Of a stretch of 51,213 bases of DNA, positions 40,196 to 49,280 are shown in pieces. Position numbers and translations under genes: made by a program. The number at the start of each line of letters is the position of its first letter. The stretch's first letter is position 1. The DNA lies in contig BFEA01000014.1 of NCBI GenBank assembly GCA_003427395.1, positions 3,487,218 through 3,538,430 of the forward strand, written 5' to 3'. The notes beneath the pieces were generated by a model. That model had not been told where the DNA came from. It searched no databases and saw nothing but the letters and a program-made list of their open reading frames with translations. The stretch comes from Chara braunii. Lineage: Eukaryota > Streptophyta > Charophyceae > Charales > Characeae.

Positions 40196-40379
40196 ATTAT
40201 TATTATTATTATTATTTTGGCCCGGTCGGGCAAGTGGCCCCGGGCCACGCTGGTAGCCTAGCTTAAAAACCAAAAGAAGAAGACGATATGGGAGCTGAGC
40301 GATGATGACTACTCCTATAGAGCGCTTCCGTTGTTTCGAAACACGCAGGCAACGTGGAGGACATGACATAGTACACACT

Positions 40380-40890
40380 TCAAGATGACATTTGCCACAC
40401 GTAGCCGATGGTGGTGGTTTTTGTACATGGTTGTACGTCGTCATCGTCTTCCCCAGAGTCATGATCAGATTCGTCCTCTGTAGGAGCTTCACCTTCTTCA
40501 TTGTTGATGTTATCGTAGTTGTTGTTGTCGTCGTTATTCTTGTTGTCCTCCTTATTGTTGTTGTCATTGTACTTGCAGTTGTTGTTGTCGTTCCCCTTCC
40601 TCCCCAACAAATCTTCGTCAACAGGGATGCCTTCGTCGGTGTACATGGTCGGGCCTTCCGGGGGTACGTCGCCACCGTCTTCCCCAGAGTCATCATTAGA
40701 TTCGTCCTCGACATGAGTTTCACATTCCTTATCGTTGTTGATGTTATCATAGTTGTTGCTGTCATTGTTGTTTTCGTTGTCCTCCTAACAGTTGTTGTCG
40801 TCGTTCTTGCAGTTGTTGTTGTCATTCCCCCTTCTCCCCAACAAATCTTCGTCAACAGGGATGCCTTCGTTGATGATTATGTTGTAAAAT
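40380..40890 (-). pseudogene. Acidic C-terminal tail of the Harbinger transposase, duplicated
   Basis: In the frame shifted against the transposase ORF, the minus strand reads VFYNIIINEGIPVDEDLLG, where PIF/Harbinger transposases have their C-terminal Leu-His-Asn segment. An Asn/Asp/Glu-rich tail follows. A unit of 234 bp (78 codons, GIPVDEDLLGR through DDSGED) is present twice (from about 40,860 and 40,630), with one stop in the first copy. The plus-strand Val-rich ORFs are shadows of this Asn/Asp/Glu coding. Confidence 0.6.
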
Positions 40891-41593
40891 ACAACATGCC
40901 AAAAATTGGTATGTGATTGTGACCGAAACACCCCCACATGCCTTTCAATCGCCGGAAACACCGTTCTATCATACTTTGCAATGAGAAGAACATGTTCTCA
41001 AATGATATCTTATTGGCCGTGCTCGCCAGACCTCCATACAGAATCATCAACCAAGGGAGAAATTCAATAAGATATCCGACATCCTCCATGATGTATCGGT
41101 CAATTATTGTGTTATCCATGAGTACATTGCTCATCCCCAACAGTTGTTTCCCTGCCTCCACACGCTCATATAAATCGGACATTTGAAGGACTTTTGAATC
41201 CTTAACAAAATGAGGCATGCCCATTGCAATGTCAAAAACGTGATACTTCTCATCACAAACAACCTGTGCAACCATAGAATACTGCATGTTCCTATCATAG
41301 TATTCCTCTGCCTCGCCGCCACGTGTCGTGTCGATGTAGATATGAGTATTGTCGATGACTCTTAAACATACAGGGAAACTTTTTCCTTCGAAATAGTCAA
41401 GCGTTGCTTGAAGCCATGCGGCCATCAACCAAGTTAGTTTGTGAGTATACTCCTGAACAAGTGCTCTTGCGACATCATCCGTGCATCTTACCTCATTGTG
41501 CAAGCCCATGCTAAAGTCATTGCCACACTGAAGGTAATAACAGTCCGTGACCCATCTATAAAGGGAAAAAGGAGAGATAGTTAACATATGCAT
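40877..41593 (-). pseudogene. PIF/Harbinger transposase (DDE), N-terminally truncated
   Basis: A 238-codon ORF of the HARBI1 / DDE_Tnp_4 type: CLRVIDNTHIYIDTTRGGEA (first Asp, D81; usual motif DGTH), VVCDEKYHVFDIAMGMPHFV, KDSKVLQMS (D132), VGYLIEFLPWLM and IERCFRRLKGMWGCF (E210). All three catalytic residues are present. The family is normally 350-430 residues, so 100 or more N-terminal residues are missing. The stretch just upstream (41,594-41,690) is repeat sequence. It would cut and paste elements with TTA/TAA target duplications. The window also holds a Harbinger MITE at 13,241, but the two cannot be linked by TIR from here. Confidence 0.88.
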
Positions 41594-41689
41594 ATATTTT
41601 CAGGTCTCCTTTCCATGCAGTTCTTCCACTTTAGGTTACTACACCACTTTCAGATTGTGTGTGGATCTATACATGGGGTTGTCTGAAAC

Positions 41690-42420
41690 CGTCTTCAGGC
41701 ACTTCAACCACTTCAACCACTTCAGGTTGATACACCACTTTCAGATTGCCTACAGATCCATTGCAAATGGTGGGATGGGGGTACCCGAAACCCCTTTCAG
41801 AAGCTTCAGCCACTTCAGCGGTTTCAGGTCCCCACTTGAAATTCATGAAATGACCTGAAGTGGTTGAAGCTTCTGAAAGGGGTTTCAAGTACCTTCATCC
41901 AACCATTTGGATGGGGGTACTTGAAACCCCTTTCAGAAGCTTCAACCACTTCAGCGGTTTCAAGTCCCCACCTGAAATTCCTGAAATGACCTGAAGTGGT
42001 TGAAACTTCTGAAAGGGGTTTCAGCCACTTCAACAGTTTCAGGTCCTCACCTGAAATTCCTGAAATGATCTGAAGTGGCTGAAGCTTCTAAAAGGGGTTT
42101 CAAGTACCCCCATCCAACCATTTGAATGGGGGTACGTGAAACCCCTTTCATAAGTTTCATCCACTTCAGCGGTTTCAGGTCCCCACCTGAAATTCCTGAA
42201 ATGACCTGAAATGGCTGAAGCTTTTGAAAGGGGTTTCAGGTCCCCACATGAAATTCATGAAATGACCTGAAGTGGCTGAAAAAACAGGCAGAAAAAAAAA
42301 AAAAACCATACAACTTATCCTGCAAACCACCTGAAACTTCTGAAATGACCTGAAGTGTCTTCAGGCCATTTCAGCGGTTTCTGACCACTTCAGAATCTTT
42401 CATTCTGAAATTTCAGGTGG
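41690..42420. repeat. Multi-level palindromic satellite
   Basis: Built from inverted modules: GAAACCCCTTTCAGAAGCTT, CAACCACTTCAG and then the reverse complement after about 45 bases (CTGAAGTGGTTGAAGCTTCT, GAAAGGGGTTTC). The joint between modules is itself palindromic (GTACTTGAA...; CATCCAACCATTTGGATG). Five to six modules with 5-15% divergence, then CTGAAATTTCAGG near 42,395-42,419. No ORF of interest. Confidence 0.85.
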
Positions 42421-42449
42421 TCGTTAACCGCGAGTGAACTGTGGAGGAT

Positions 42450-42870
42450 CATGCCCCCCCCCCTTCCGCCCCCTTCCCCCCCTCAACTTCGTTGGCAGGA
42501 AATAAGAAGACAACCTCTCTTTGGAAACCTGACCATAGTAGACGACAATGGAACCCCGCTGCAGCTCATAACCAGTTCCCATTGGCGTTCGTGGGTGGCC
42601 AAAGGGATCTTCACGATAGGGGAAATATGGGATGACAAAAGGGGCCAATCGAAAACTGAAGAACAACTGAAAGACCAACTTAAATATGTCCAAAGGAGGA
42701 CTGAAACTTGATTCCATCCAATTGGCAAACCCCCTAGCATGGCAAGCACAACTGAAAAAGGGTCCAACGATCGAAAAGCATGATTGGGTGGTGCGCTATG
42801 AGGTCCTCCATAGCTGAACGATGGTATGGAAAGTGGTGGAAAAAATGGACAAGAAAGTCTGCCTCCAAGC
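42450..42870 (+). pseudogene. LINE ORF2 relic, post-RT region
   Basis: Frame from 42,451 reads PLFGNLTIVDDNGTPLQL, HWRSWVAKGIFTIGEIWDD and KTEEQLKDQLKYVQR. This is the pattern of the stretch between RT and the zinc finger in plant LINE ORF2 (N..I, G.PL, W...GI..I.D.W, K...EL...Y). A stop and a SINE insertion interrupt it. It differs from the LINE at 5462-13,192, so it is another family. Confidence 0.6.
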
Positions 42871-43062
42871 CTTTTTTTTTTTTTTTTTTTTTATTTATTT
42901 AAAGAGGCCCAGTGCCCAAGGCTTTTATTATCAGAGAAAAAAGAGGTCGGGGTCCTCTTAGTCTACCCGGAAAAGGAACCACCTGGGAGTGTTACCCAGT
43001 TTTGCTTACATAACCGAACCTGCAGGGGCCAACCCCCCGAAAAGTAAAAAATGCAAGAGAAC
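42871..43062 (-). mobile_element. SINE with poly(A), reverse orientation
   Basis: T run at 42,871-42,892, then TTTAAAGAGGCCCAGTGCCC, AAGGCTTTTATTATC, GGGGTCCTCTTAGTCTACCC, GGGAGTGTTACCCAG. It shares GTGCCCAAGGCT and GGGGTCCTC..AGTCT.CCCGG with the SINE at 47,333-47,491. Possible duplication CCAAGCCT (42,868) / CCAAAGCCT (43,062). Confidence 0.6.
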
Positions 43063-44280
43063 CAAAGCCTACCGTATAACCGACCAACTTTCCATACCTG
43101 TCCAGTTAACTGTTACATCTTCCTTCTCGCACCTCAGTAATCTCTCCTCAACAGTCTGTGTTTGGTCTGAAGTTGTGGGGGGGAAGACTTCAAGGACCGC
43201 ATGGCTGGAGGATAAGCGGCAGAGGATGATGATGTCCATTGGGAACTAGAGGAGGGGCCGGATCCAGAGCTGGAAGATCTTTTTGACTGGCGGCTCACGG
43301 ACTCCCCGATGGGCGATTGCTGTGTGATCGATGAGGAACGGCATGATCTGTGCGATGAGTGGGCAACATGTACATCGGGGGTAGCATCTGCGAGCGCAGC
43401 CATGAGTGGTCCACATCAATTTCCAGTAGCATCCACCATATCAACGATATCCACGACAGCAACAACAATCCCGACAGCATCAACATCGGTTACGACGATG
43501 ACATTATATTCCATATCAACGATTCACACAACAACTTCAACAACAACGATAAGCTCTTCAATTACATCAACAACGCTAAGGACGATGACATCTTCAACAC
43601 CAACAATCATTCCGATGACAACAACAGTGCTCCTAACGATGACATCTGAAACACAACTTCCGGCAATAACTATCTTGCTCACTTCAATTGATACAATCGG
43701 CATGCTACCAATATCTTTCGATCTGACTGCTATTGTGGTGAGTGCTACTCGGTCTCTTCCCATCTTCTCTTTGTGGGGAACTATGCTGGGATCGGAGGCC
43801 AGCCTGCTGGGGCCAAAGGGTAGCCGAGGGTCCTTGCTCGAAAGCTTTGCCGTGAATGGGAAGATGCTGATCTGGTGATGTGGTGAGGGGTGGCATGGGG
43901 ACGAGCTGTTCCCATGGGACTCGGGGGGAGGACGAGAGGCTATGGCGAGGGGTGTGGGAGGGAGGGTCAGTGATTTCCTTACTTGTTATTTCCCTCCCTT
44001 CCCTCCATCTGGGTTGATCTCCCTTGCTTGCTGGACTCTTCCTCTCTTGTCGTGCTTCAAGTTCATTCCATCTCATGGGGCCATTACCATTGGTCATATT
44101 CAATTAGGGTTTTGAATGGGACCAGTGATGTGTTCGAGTTCTTTGCTCTTCTGTAGTTCCCCCCAAAATTCTGCTTTGTAGGTTTTGATCATTGATGGTT
44201 CGCTATAGTAGGGCAGAATTCGTTTGTCCAGGGGACTGGGTTAATCCTTCCTCCTTGGGGAAGCAATCAATGCTCAGCCC
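43063..44280. other. Low-complexity and unassigned sequence inside the LINE relic
   Basis: 43,230-43,400 has a protein-like plus frame (HWELEEGPDPELEDLFDWRL). 43,400-43,640 consists of ACAACA/GATGAC-like codons (Asn/Asp/Ile-rich on plus, Val-rich on minus). On minus an ORF of 132 codons starts at 44,103 (MNMTNGNGPMRWNELEARQE), 12 bases after AAACCCTAAT, a telo-box-like motif common in plant 5' UTRs. I cannot assign any of these. Confidence 0.35.
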
Positions 44281-44479
44281 TTAATCTCAATCTTCATCTT
44301 TGTTGTACAGGGAAGCTGTCTCTATGGGAGCAGCGGCGAAGGCTCTTCCAGCCATAATGGGAAGAGGCGTATGTCTGCGTTGTGTTCCATATGATAATAT
44401 GAGCCTTGTGTTCCATAAGGAATCCGGGTCCTCGAAGGATCGGACCACAACTATCACGCTTTCGAGTCGGCCACCCCCA

Positions 44480-45200
44480 TCTGTGTACTCCCTTTCGATC
44501 CTGCTGATTGGGAATGGCCACAGATGGGGGAGGCCAAGTCACAAAAATTGTGGCAGCACACAGTCAAACAGGGGTACCGCATACTGCACACAAAACATCC
44601 GGTGGCCCGAGTAATCCAAAACAGATGGGAGAGGGACTCGATGCTCCCCACGATACACTGGAGTGAACTCATGTGGGCACCTTATGCACACTTAATGCCT
44701 AGTACGTCTCATAGAGCCCTCCAATGACCAATTCTCTACCGCTGCCTCCCTACTCCAGACTGGAGCAGAAAGGATGTCACTCCCCCATTTGCAGATACTG
44801 CGGCAGGTCTTCTCAACCCATGAGAGCCACAATGGAACACTGCCTTCTTCCTAGCCTGCCATATGGCCGCCCAGATCTGGAGATGGTGGGACGCGGCCTG
44901 GAACGCGCTAACGGCCTCCCGGTACCCGTGGGACCTGCCACTGCTCCTCCTTGGAAAACACACAGGCGATCCTCCCGCGTGGTCTCCATATGAGACCAAC
45001 CTGTTCCAAATCACAAGGTTGGAACTGCTCATGGTAGCCTGGAGGGCGCACTTCTCATTCAAAAGACACACAAATGCCTTCGGTTTCATCCAGGCCAAGG
45101 AACACATGGCGGACGACCTGCACGTTACAATCAAAGCGGCATGGAACAGGCTGACTAGCACAAAAAAAATAATTGAAGACTACCTGCTCCCCATCCTTCG
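44480..45200 (+). pseudogene. LINE ORF2 relic, C-terminal zinc-finger region
   Basis: Successive frames read LWQHTVKQGYRILHTKHP, HRALQWPILYRCLPTPDW, CRYCGRSSQP, MEHCLL and MAAQIWRWWDAAWN, then LLMVAWRAHFSFKR. That order (W..L/Y, RLPT, CxxC, HxxxxC-like, IW..W, W..R) is the zf-RVT end of plant LINE ORF2, with frameshifts near 44,727 and 44,850. It continues the relic of 42,450-42,870 after the intervening 1.4 kb. Confidence 0.55.
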
Positions 45201-45221
45201 TCCTTGTGCACCAATGACCCT

Positions 45222-45319
45222 TCCCCCCCCCCCCCCCCCCCCCCCCCTCACCCCCCCCCCCCCCCCCCCGGACAAAAGACCGCCCCCCCCCCCACCACAA
45301 AAAAAAACCAACCAAATGC

Positions 45320-45363
<44 letters not shown>
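45222..45363. repeat. Long poly(C) runs
   Basis: C runs 45,223-45,247, 45,251-45,269, 45,285-45,293 and 45,319-45,363, separated by TCA, GGACAAAAGACCG and A-rich stretches. The Pro-rich and Gly-rich ORFs over them are meaningless. The length is likely unreliable in short-read assembly. Confidence 0.9.
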
Positions 45364-45624
45364 TTTCCTTTCCCCCCTTCCCCCTCTGAGGAAAGGAAGC
45401 TTGGCATCCCCAGGGAACACAAGGACAAGCACATATGGTCAGCCTCTCCAGCTCTCCAAACCAAGAATATCGCTCTGCATCTTTTCATCCGGAGGCTTGG
45501 GAAACAGGACGCAGATTCTGCTCTTTGAGCAACTGGACAAAAACCTTCTCCATCAGGCTGATCTTCCCCATTATCATGCTGCATTGCATTGATTAGGACT
45601 ACATCTCAGTGCATGACGCTAGGC

Positions 45625-45662
45625 CTGTCTCTTATACACATCTAGATGTGTATAAGAGACAG
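45625..45662. other. Nextera mate-pair junction adapter (assembly artefact)
   Basis: Exactly the 19-bp Tn5 mosaic end CTGTCTCTTATACACATCT followed immediately by its reverse complement, 38 bp in total. This is the synthetic circularisation junction of Nextera mate-pair libraries. It is not part of the genome. Confidence 0.98.
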
Positions 45663-45924
45663 GTTCCAAACTCCGCGGTGCGACTTTTCTGCAAAGTGGA
45701 GTTTAGAGTGCGTAGTAAACTCCCCACGGGACTGGAATTAAAAACTGCAGTTTGAAATGCATTTAGATACTACTCAAACCATGACCGCACCCTAGATTCT
45801 GTCTCTTATACACATCTAGATGTGTATAAGAGACAGGTAGTAAACTACCGATGGGATTGGAATTAAAAACTGCACTTTGAAATGCATTTAGATACTCAAA
45901 CCATGACCGCACCCTAGTTTTCTC
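45663..45924. repeat. Two diverged repeat copies joined at adapters
   Basis: GTAGTAAACTCC...GACCGCACCCTAG (about 45,712-45,795) and GTAGTAAACTAC...GACCGCACCCTAG (45,837-45,916) are about 90% alike. Both end CATGACCGCACCCTAG, a likely TIR end of a MITE. Because an adapter precedes each, they may come from different loci. Confidence 0.75.
45799..45836. other. Second Nextera mate-pair junction adapter
   Basis: The identical 38-bp palindrome. Read on the minus strand it gives SYTHLDVYKRQ, a peptide known as a contaminant in predicted proteomes. Confidence 0.98.
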
Positions 45925-46153
45925 ATTTTTGGGGGTGGGTGGGGGGTGGGGAGCATCACCTGCTGGAAATCGGGTCCAGCATCCCTTCCGATAGAAGAAA
46001 GGCAGACCACCAATGAAAGAGTGTGAGAGTACCCGCCAGCATTCGTTGTCAAATGTGACAACTCGATGCACCAGAACCCTCAAAATGAGTAAAGGCATTT
46101 ATTCTGGGGGTCTCCCTCGTCACCTCCCGAATGCGAGGCCACTGACAATGTTT

Positions 46154-46177
46154 CCCAAAAAAAAAAAAAAAAAAAAA
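46154..46177. repeat. Poly(A) run
   Basis: About 22 A after CAATGTTTCCC. Probably a retroposon tail; no duplication found. Confidence 0.6.
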
Positions 46178-46404
46178 GAAGGATGGGCTGATGCTTCAGC
46201 TGAGGGAAAGGGGACGGGATCCTCACTTATGCTGGGTAGGGAGGGGGAGACTGTATTCACTGGAGAATGGAGGCTGGAAAATGGGGAAATTTGCTGTAGT
46301 GGAGAGAACTTAGAGAAGTAGTTTCTCATGCACTCTCAGTCGAAGTTTCATTACGGCCCGGATGAGTTACGCCACACGTAGTACCTCTCCCCGCTTGAAA
46401 ATTG

Positions 46405-46490
46405 AATACTCGCCGGTATATTCGGAAGCCAAGCGGGATCGGGCCGCCACCGTCGATAAATTTCATCGGCGGCCTGTTCCGTTTCAGGCC
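46405..46490. repeat. Dispersed repeat shared with 50,100-50,165
   Basis: CGATAAATTTCATCGGCGGC then GTTCCGTTTC here; TGATAAATCTGATCGGCGGC then GTTTCGTTTC at 50,124-50,158. Confidence 0.5.
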
Positions 46491-46530
46491 TTTTTTTTTT
46501 CCTGCCCTCGGGCAATCCATGACGAAGGTA

Positions 46531-46680
46531 CTGGTGGTTAAACAGTTATTGTTATTATATTTCTTTTACTGTTAATCAGTAATCACTGGTGGTTAAACAG
46601 TTATTATTATTATATGTCTTTTACTGTTTTTTTTTTTTGTTTTTTTTTTGATATTTCTGTTACTGTTAATCAGTAATCGA
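46531..46680. repeat. 55-bp tandem repeat
   Basis: CTGGTGGTTAAACAGTTATT through CTGTTAATCAGTAATCA at 46,531-46,585 is repeated from 46,586. The second copy is interrupted by a T run (46,627-46,649), then ends in CTGTTAATCAGTAATCG. Confidence 0.85.
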
Positions 46681-46898
46681 TGGAAGCTTCAAAAGACAAA
46701 CAGCTCCCCACCAATAACAATGGAGGGCCCTCTCTTGGATGTGGTGTGGTTCAGGTCCCCTTTACCCCTACGCTATATGCGTCTCTCAATTTCGCCCCTC
46801 ACTACCTACCTACCACTACTCCCAAGCCTATTTAGCAGACCCCTGCAAGCATAGCTACATCGGACAATCAAGGGAATGCATGTGCTGCCCCCCTGCCT

Positions 46899-47000
46899 TA
46901 ATTGGCTCGTTTTTTTTTTTTCTTCCATAAAAGCCCAGGTTGTTGTAGAGACCGAGGACCAGACCCATGGTGATCGCTGGCACCCGGCCCTAATTGGCTC
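46899..47000 (-). mobile_element. Short retroposon with 10-bp TSD
   Basis: TAATTGGCTC at 46,899-46,908 and 46,991-47,000 flanks an insert which, on the minus strand, reads GGCCGGGTGCCAGCG ... CTCTACAACAACCTGGGCTT, TTATGGAAG and poly(A). Its 3' end matches the insert at 48,395-48,444, so a small retroposon family is present. Confidence 0.8.
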
Positions 47001-47030
47001 ATATCCCCTTTAAGAATCAACTCTCCAAGG

Positions 47031-47315
47031 GGGCCAAGCGGCCTAGCTCAGTCAGTAGAGCACACAAGTGGCATTCAGGAGGTCGTGAGTTCGATTCCCT
47101 ATCCGTCCATTCAATCCCCCATGGCCCCCTGCAGGACACTTTGGGTCGACCAGCTGAGATAGTTGGCTTGCCCCTCCTGGCTGGTCTCGGCAGGAATAAG
47201 AGTCTTGCCATCCCTCACTACGAGTCTACGGTCTTCCCCCGACCAGAGTGCACCCTCATTATGACTGCATTCAACAGGACAGATGGGTTGTATACTCTGT
47301 TCGGGGGAAGATTGC
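47031..47315 (+). mobile_element. tRNA-derived SINE
   Basis: Head with A box TAGCTCAGTCAGTAGAGC (47,044-47,061) and B box GAGTTCGATTCCC (47,087-47,099), the internal Pol III promoter. The linker GTGGCATTCAGGAGGTC is shared with 37,095-37,465. The body ends with CTTCCCCCGA (47,232) and TCGGGGGAAG (47,301), which could pair into a terminal hairpin. The flanks do not form an acceptor stem, so it is not a tRNA gene. The next SINE jumped into its 3' end. Confidence 0.82.
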
Positions 47316-47332
47316 GATAGGGGTTAGGACCC

Positions 47333-47491
47333 TTTTTTTTTTCTTTTTTTTTTTATAAATAAAACCGGGCGCGGTGCCCAAGGCTGATATTACCAATAAT
47401 AAGATTGAGGCCGGGGTCCTCACAGTCTGCCCGGAGTGATCGAACCAAAACTGCTGAGAACTGGGCTCAGCGTCCCTCAAATGGTTATAAT
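47333..47491 (-). mobile_element. SINE with perfect 17-bp TSD
   Basis: GATAGGGGTTAGGACCC at 47,316-47,332 and 47,492-47,508. On the minus strand the insert has GGTTCGATCACTCC (B-box-like), AGACTGTGAGGACCCCGG, ATATCAGCCTTGGGCACC, then a poly(A) with one G. It is the most complete member of the family seen at 30,729 and 42,871. Confidence 0.88.
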
Positions 47492-47721
47492 GATAGGGGT
47501 TAGGACCCTGGTTATTACTCCCCGCACAGAGTTGAGCTTGCTAGTAATGTCCCGATGGCTAACTTTGAGGAGCGCCCTGATGGTTTGTTCGCTCGTAACG
47601 TCCTGATGCTTGAGGAGTGCCCCTATGGTCTGCAGTGCAAAAAAATTAAGAGAAAAAATTACAGCTGTCGTCGTGGAGAAGACAGCTCTGAAAAAAAAAA
47701 AAAAAAAAAAACTCTGCCAGC

Positions 47722-47848
<127 letters not shown>

Positions 47849-48382
47849 GTAGGAGTGGGAAGCAGAAGGATTGCAGAAGGATTTCAGAGATGGTGATGTG
47901 GCAAAGGAGGAGCGGGTGTAGCGACGCGGCGAAAACCCCCGAATTTTTGGCCTTCCATTAACCGCTAGTGGAGATGGGGAACCTTACCAGGGAGGACGAT
48001 GAATGAAGCTGCCAAACAAAACATAGCGTGTGACAGCAGCAGAGACTTGGAACCAGTTTGAAAGTTTGAATCATGGAGGCAAACTGCCCCGCCTACAGGC
48101 CTGGGTATTGTGCAAAGTTGCCCACTCCGTATGGAGGGCAAACCGGGTAAAACGGGGTGCAGGCCCAGGCCCCAAGGACGCGGTCCTGATTGCAAATTGG
48201 CACACGGGCCTGACAGGGGCAAAACACAAAGAATTAGGCCCAAAATGGCATTCCCTCTACCCACATCTTTTAGGGGCATTTTGGCATGCATCTGAACTTA
48301 TAGGGGTATTTTGCAACTTATCCTCCCCCTAACCTCCCCACCAAAAAAAAAAAGAAAAGAAACCACGCACTGATAGTGCAAC

Positions 48383-48456
48383 AGAATTCCGACAGGCTTC
48401 CGACCTCTACAACAATCCTGGGTTTAAAAAAAAAAAAAAAAAAAAGAATTCCGACA
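48383..48456 (+). mobile_element. Short retroposon with 12-bp TSD
   Basis: AGAATTCCGACA at 48,383-48,394 and 48,445-48,456. The insert is only about 31 bases (CCTCTACAACAATCCTGGGT) plus poly(A). Its end equals that of the retroposon at 46,909-46,990. Confidence 0.8.
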
Positions 48457-48944
48457 TCCTGGCTGCTTATCGTGGTATCTCTGGCTTGTCATAGATGAGC
48501 ACTGGGTGGGGGGTCTGCTTGGCCTCATCCAGTGAGAAAAAAGAGTGGAAGGAGGCAAAGTAGGAGAAGGATTGCCGGTGTGGCCTCCATGGTTGTTGAT
48601 TCTCTACAGACGCCAACAGGGAAAGTGTTGAGAGGACTTGGCAGTGGGAACAGTCAGCTTCAGCGTTCTCGAAGCTGGTATGGAAGAATGGATACAGCAA
48701 ACTCAACAGCAAACACAGGGTCAGCTTAACCCTTTTCTCGGTAGTGTTGGTGTGCGCTCGCTATGGGCTGTGGGCATACATGCAAGGGGGCCACACCGTG
48801 TAAGTAATTCCGGTGCCGCGCACGGGGGAAATAAACACCCAGCTGAGGGAAAAAAGGCGTGGCAGGCCTGGATCAGTGTTCAGCTGCGCCCCCGTCGAAA
48901 ATTTGTTGTAGTATGGGAAAAAAAGGGGAGTCCCAAAAACGAGT
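48457..48944. other. No gene recognised
   Basis: Short ORFs only. A minus frame at 48,712-48,467 has no recognisable domain. Confidence 0.35.
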
Positions 48945-49077
48945 CATAATTGCACTATGGGCCGAAATAACAGTTTCGAATTGCACTTGGGGGAATGTAT
49001 ACCACCCAGCTTTCTGGTCAGGTTGGGTGACCAAAGTGCAATTGGAAACTGTGTCTTGCCCCATAATGCAATTATAA
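48945..49077. mobile_element. Hairpin (foldback) element
   Basis: CATAATTGCACTATGGGCCG, AACAGTTTCGAATTGCACTT at 48,945-48,992 faces its reverse complement at 49,032-49,077 (AAGTGCAATTGGAAACTGTG, TGCCCCATAATGCAATTATA). Arms of about 46 bp, loop about 40. Confidence 0.75.
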
Positions 49078-49280
49078 TTTATAATTCCTTTTTGTGACAA
49101 CTTCACCACTTAACCGTCAAGACTCAAGACTGATGCCCCAAAGACCTATGTGAGGCTATTTATGATGCCCAATGAGGAAAAAAGAAAGATTTGTAAGAGT
49201 GTACTTGAACAGGATCTGTTCCTGATCCTCGAAAGACCTATTTGAGGCTCCAGAACAGGGGCCGGCCACCCCACATAAAG

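Larger units (their letters stand above)
38804..40262. mobile_element. TIR element with TTAAAA target duplication, host of nested elements
   Basis: GCTAGGCTACCAGC at 38,804-38,817 is inverted at 40,249-40,262 (GCTGGTAGCCTAGC). Further inward, CCAGGTCGCCCGAGTCAC faces GTGGCCCCGGGCCACGC. TTAAAA flanks both ends (38,798-38,803; 40,263-40,268). Its interior holds (ATT)n, a hAT-like element, and a related shorter copy at 39,916-40,195. No transposase, so the superfamily is unknown. Confidence 0.7.

Noticed and set aside
40392-40916. A 174-codon plus-strand Val-rich (membrane-like) protein
   Set aside because: It is the complement of the Asn/Asp/Glu-coding tail of the transposase on the other strand, which continues a recognisable domain.
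41690-42420. A CRISPR array
   Set aside because: Repeats are inverted and diverged, with no unique spacers of constant length, in a plant-type nuclear context.
44863-45528. A 221-codon ORF as a single proline-rich protein
   Set aside because: Its first part is the end of a LINE relic; the Pro part is poly(C) of doubtful length.
45763-46098. A 111-codon minus-strand ORF
   Set aside because: It reads through the synthetic Nextera junction adapter (SYTHLDVYKRQ), so it is an artefact.
47031-47105. A tRNA gene on the plus strand
   Set aside because: A and B boxes are good, but the ends do not pair as an acceptor stem, and the same head with the same non-tRNA linker occurs at 37,095-37,465. It is a SINE head.
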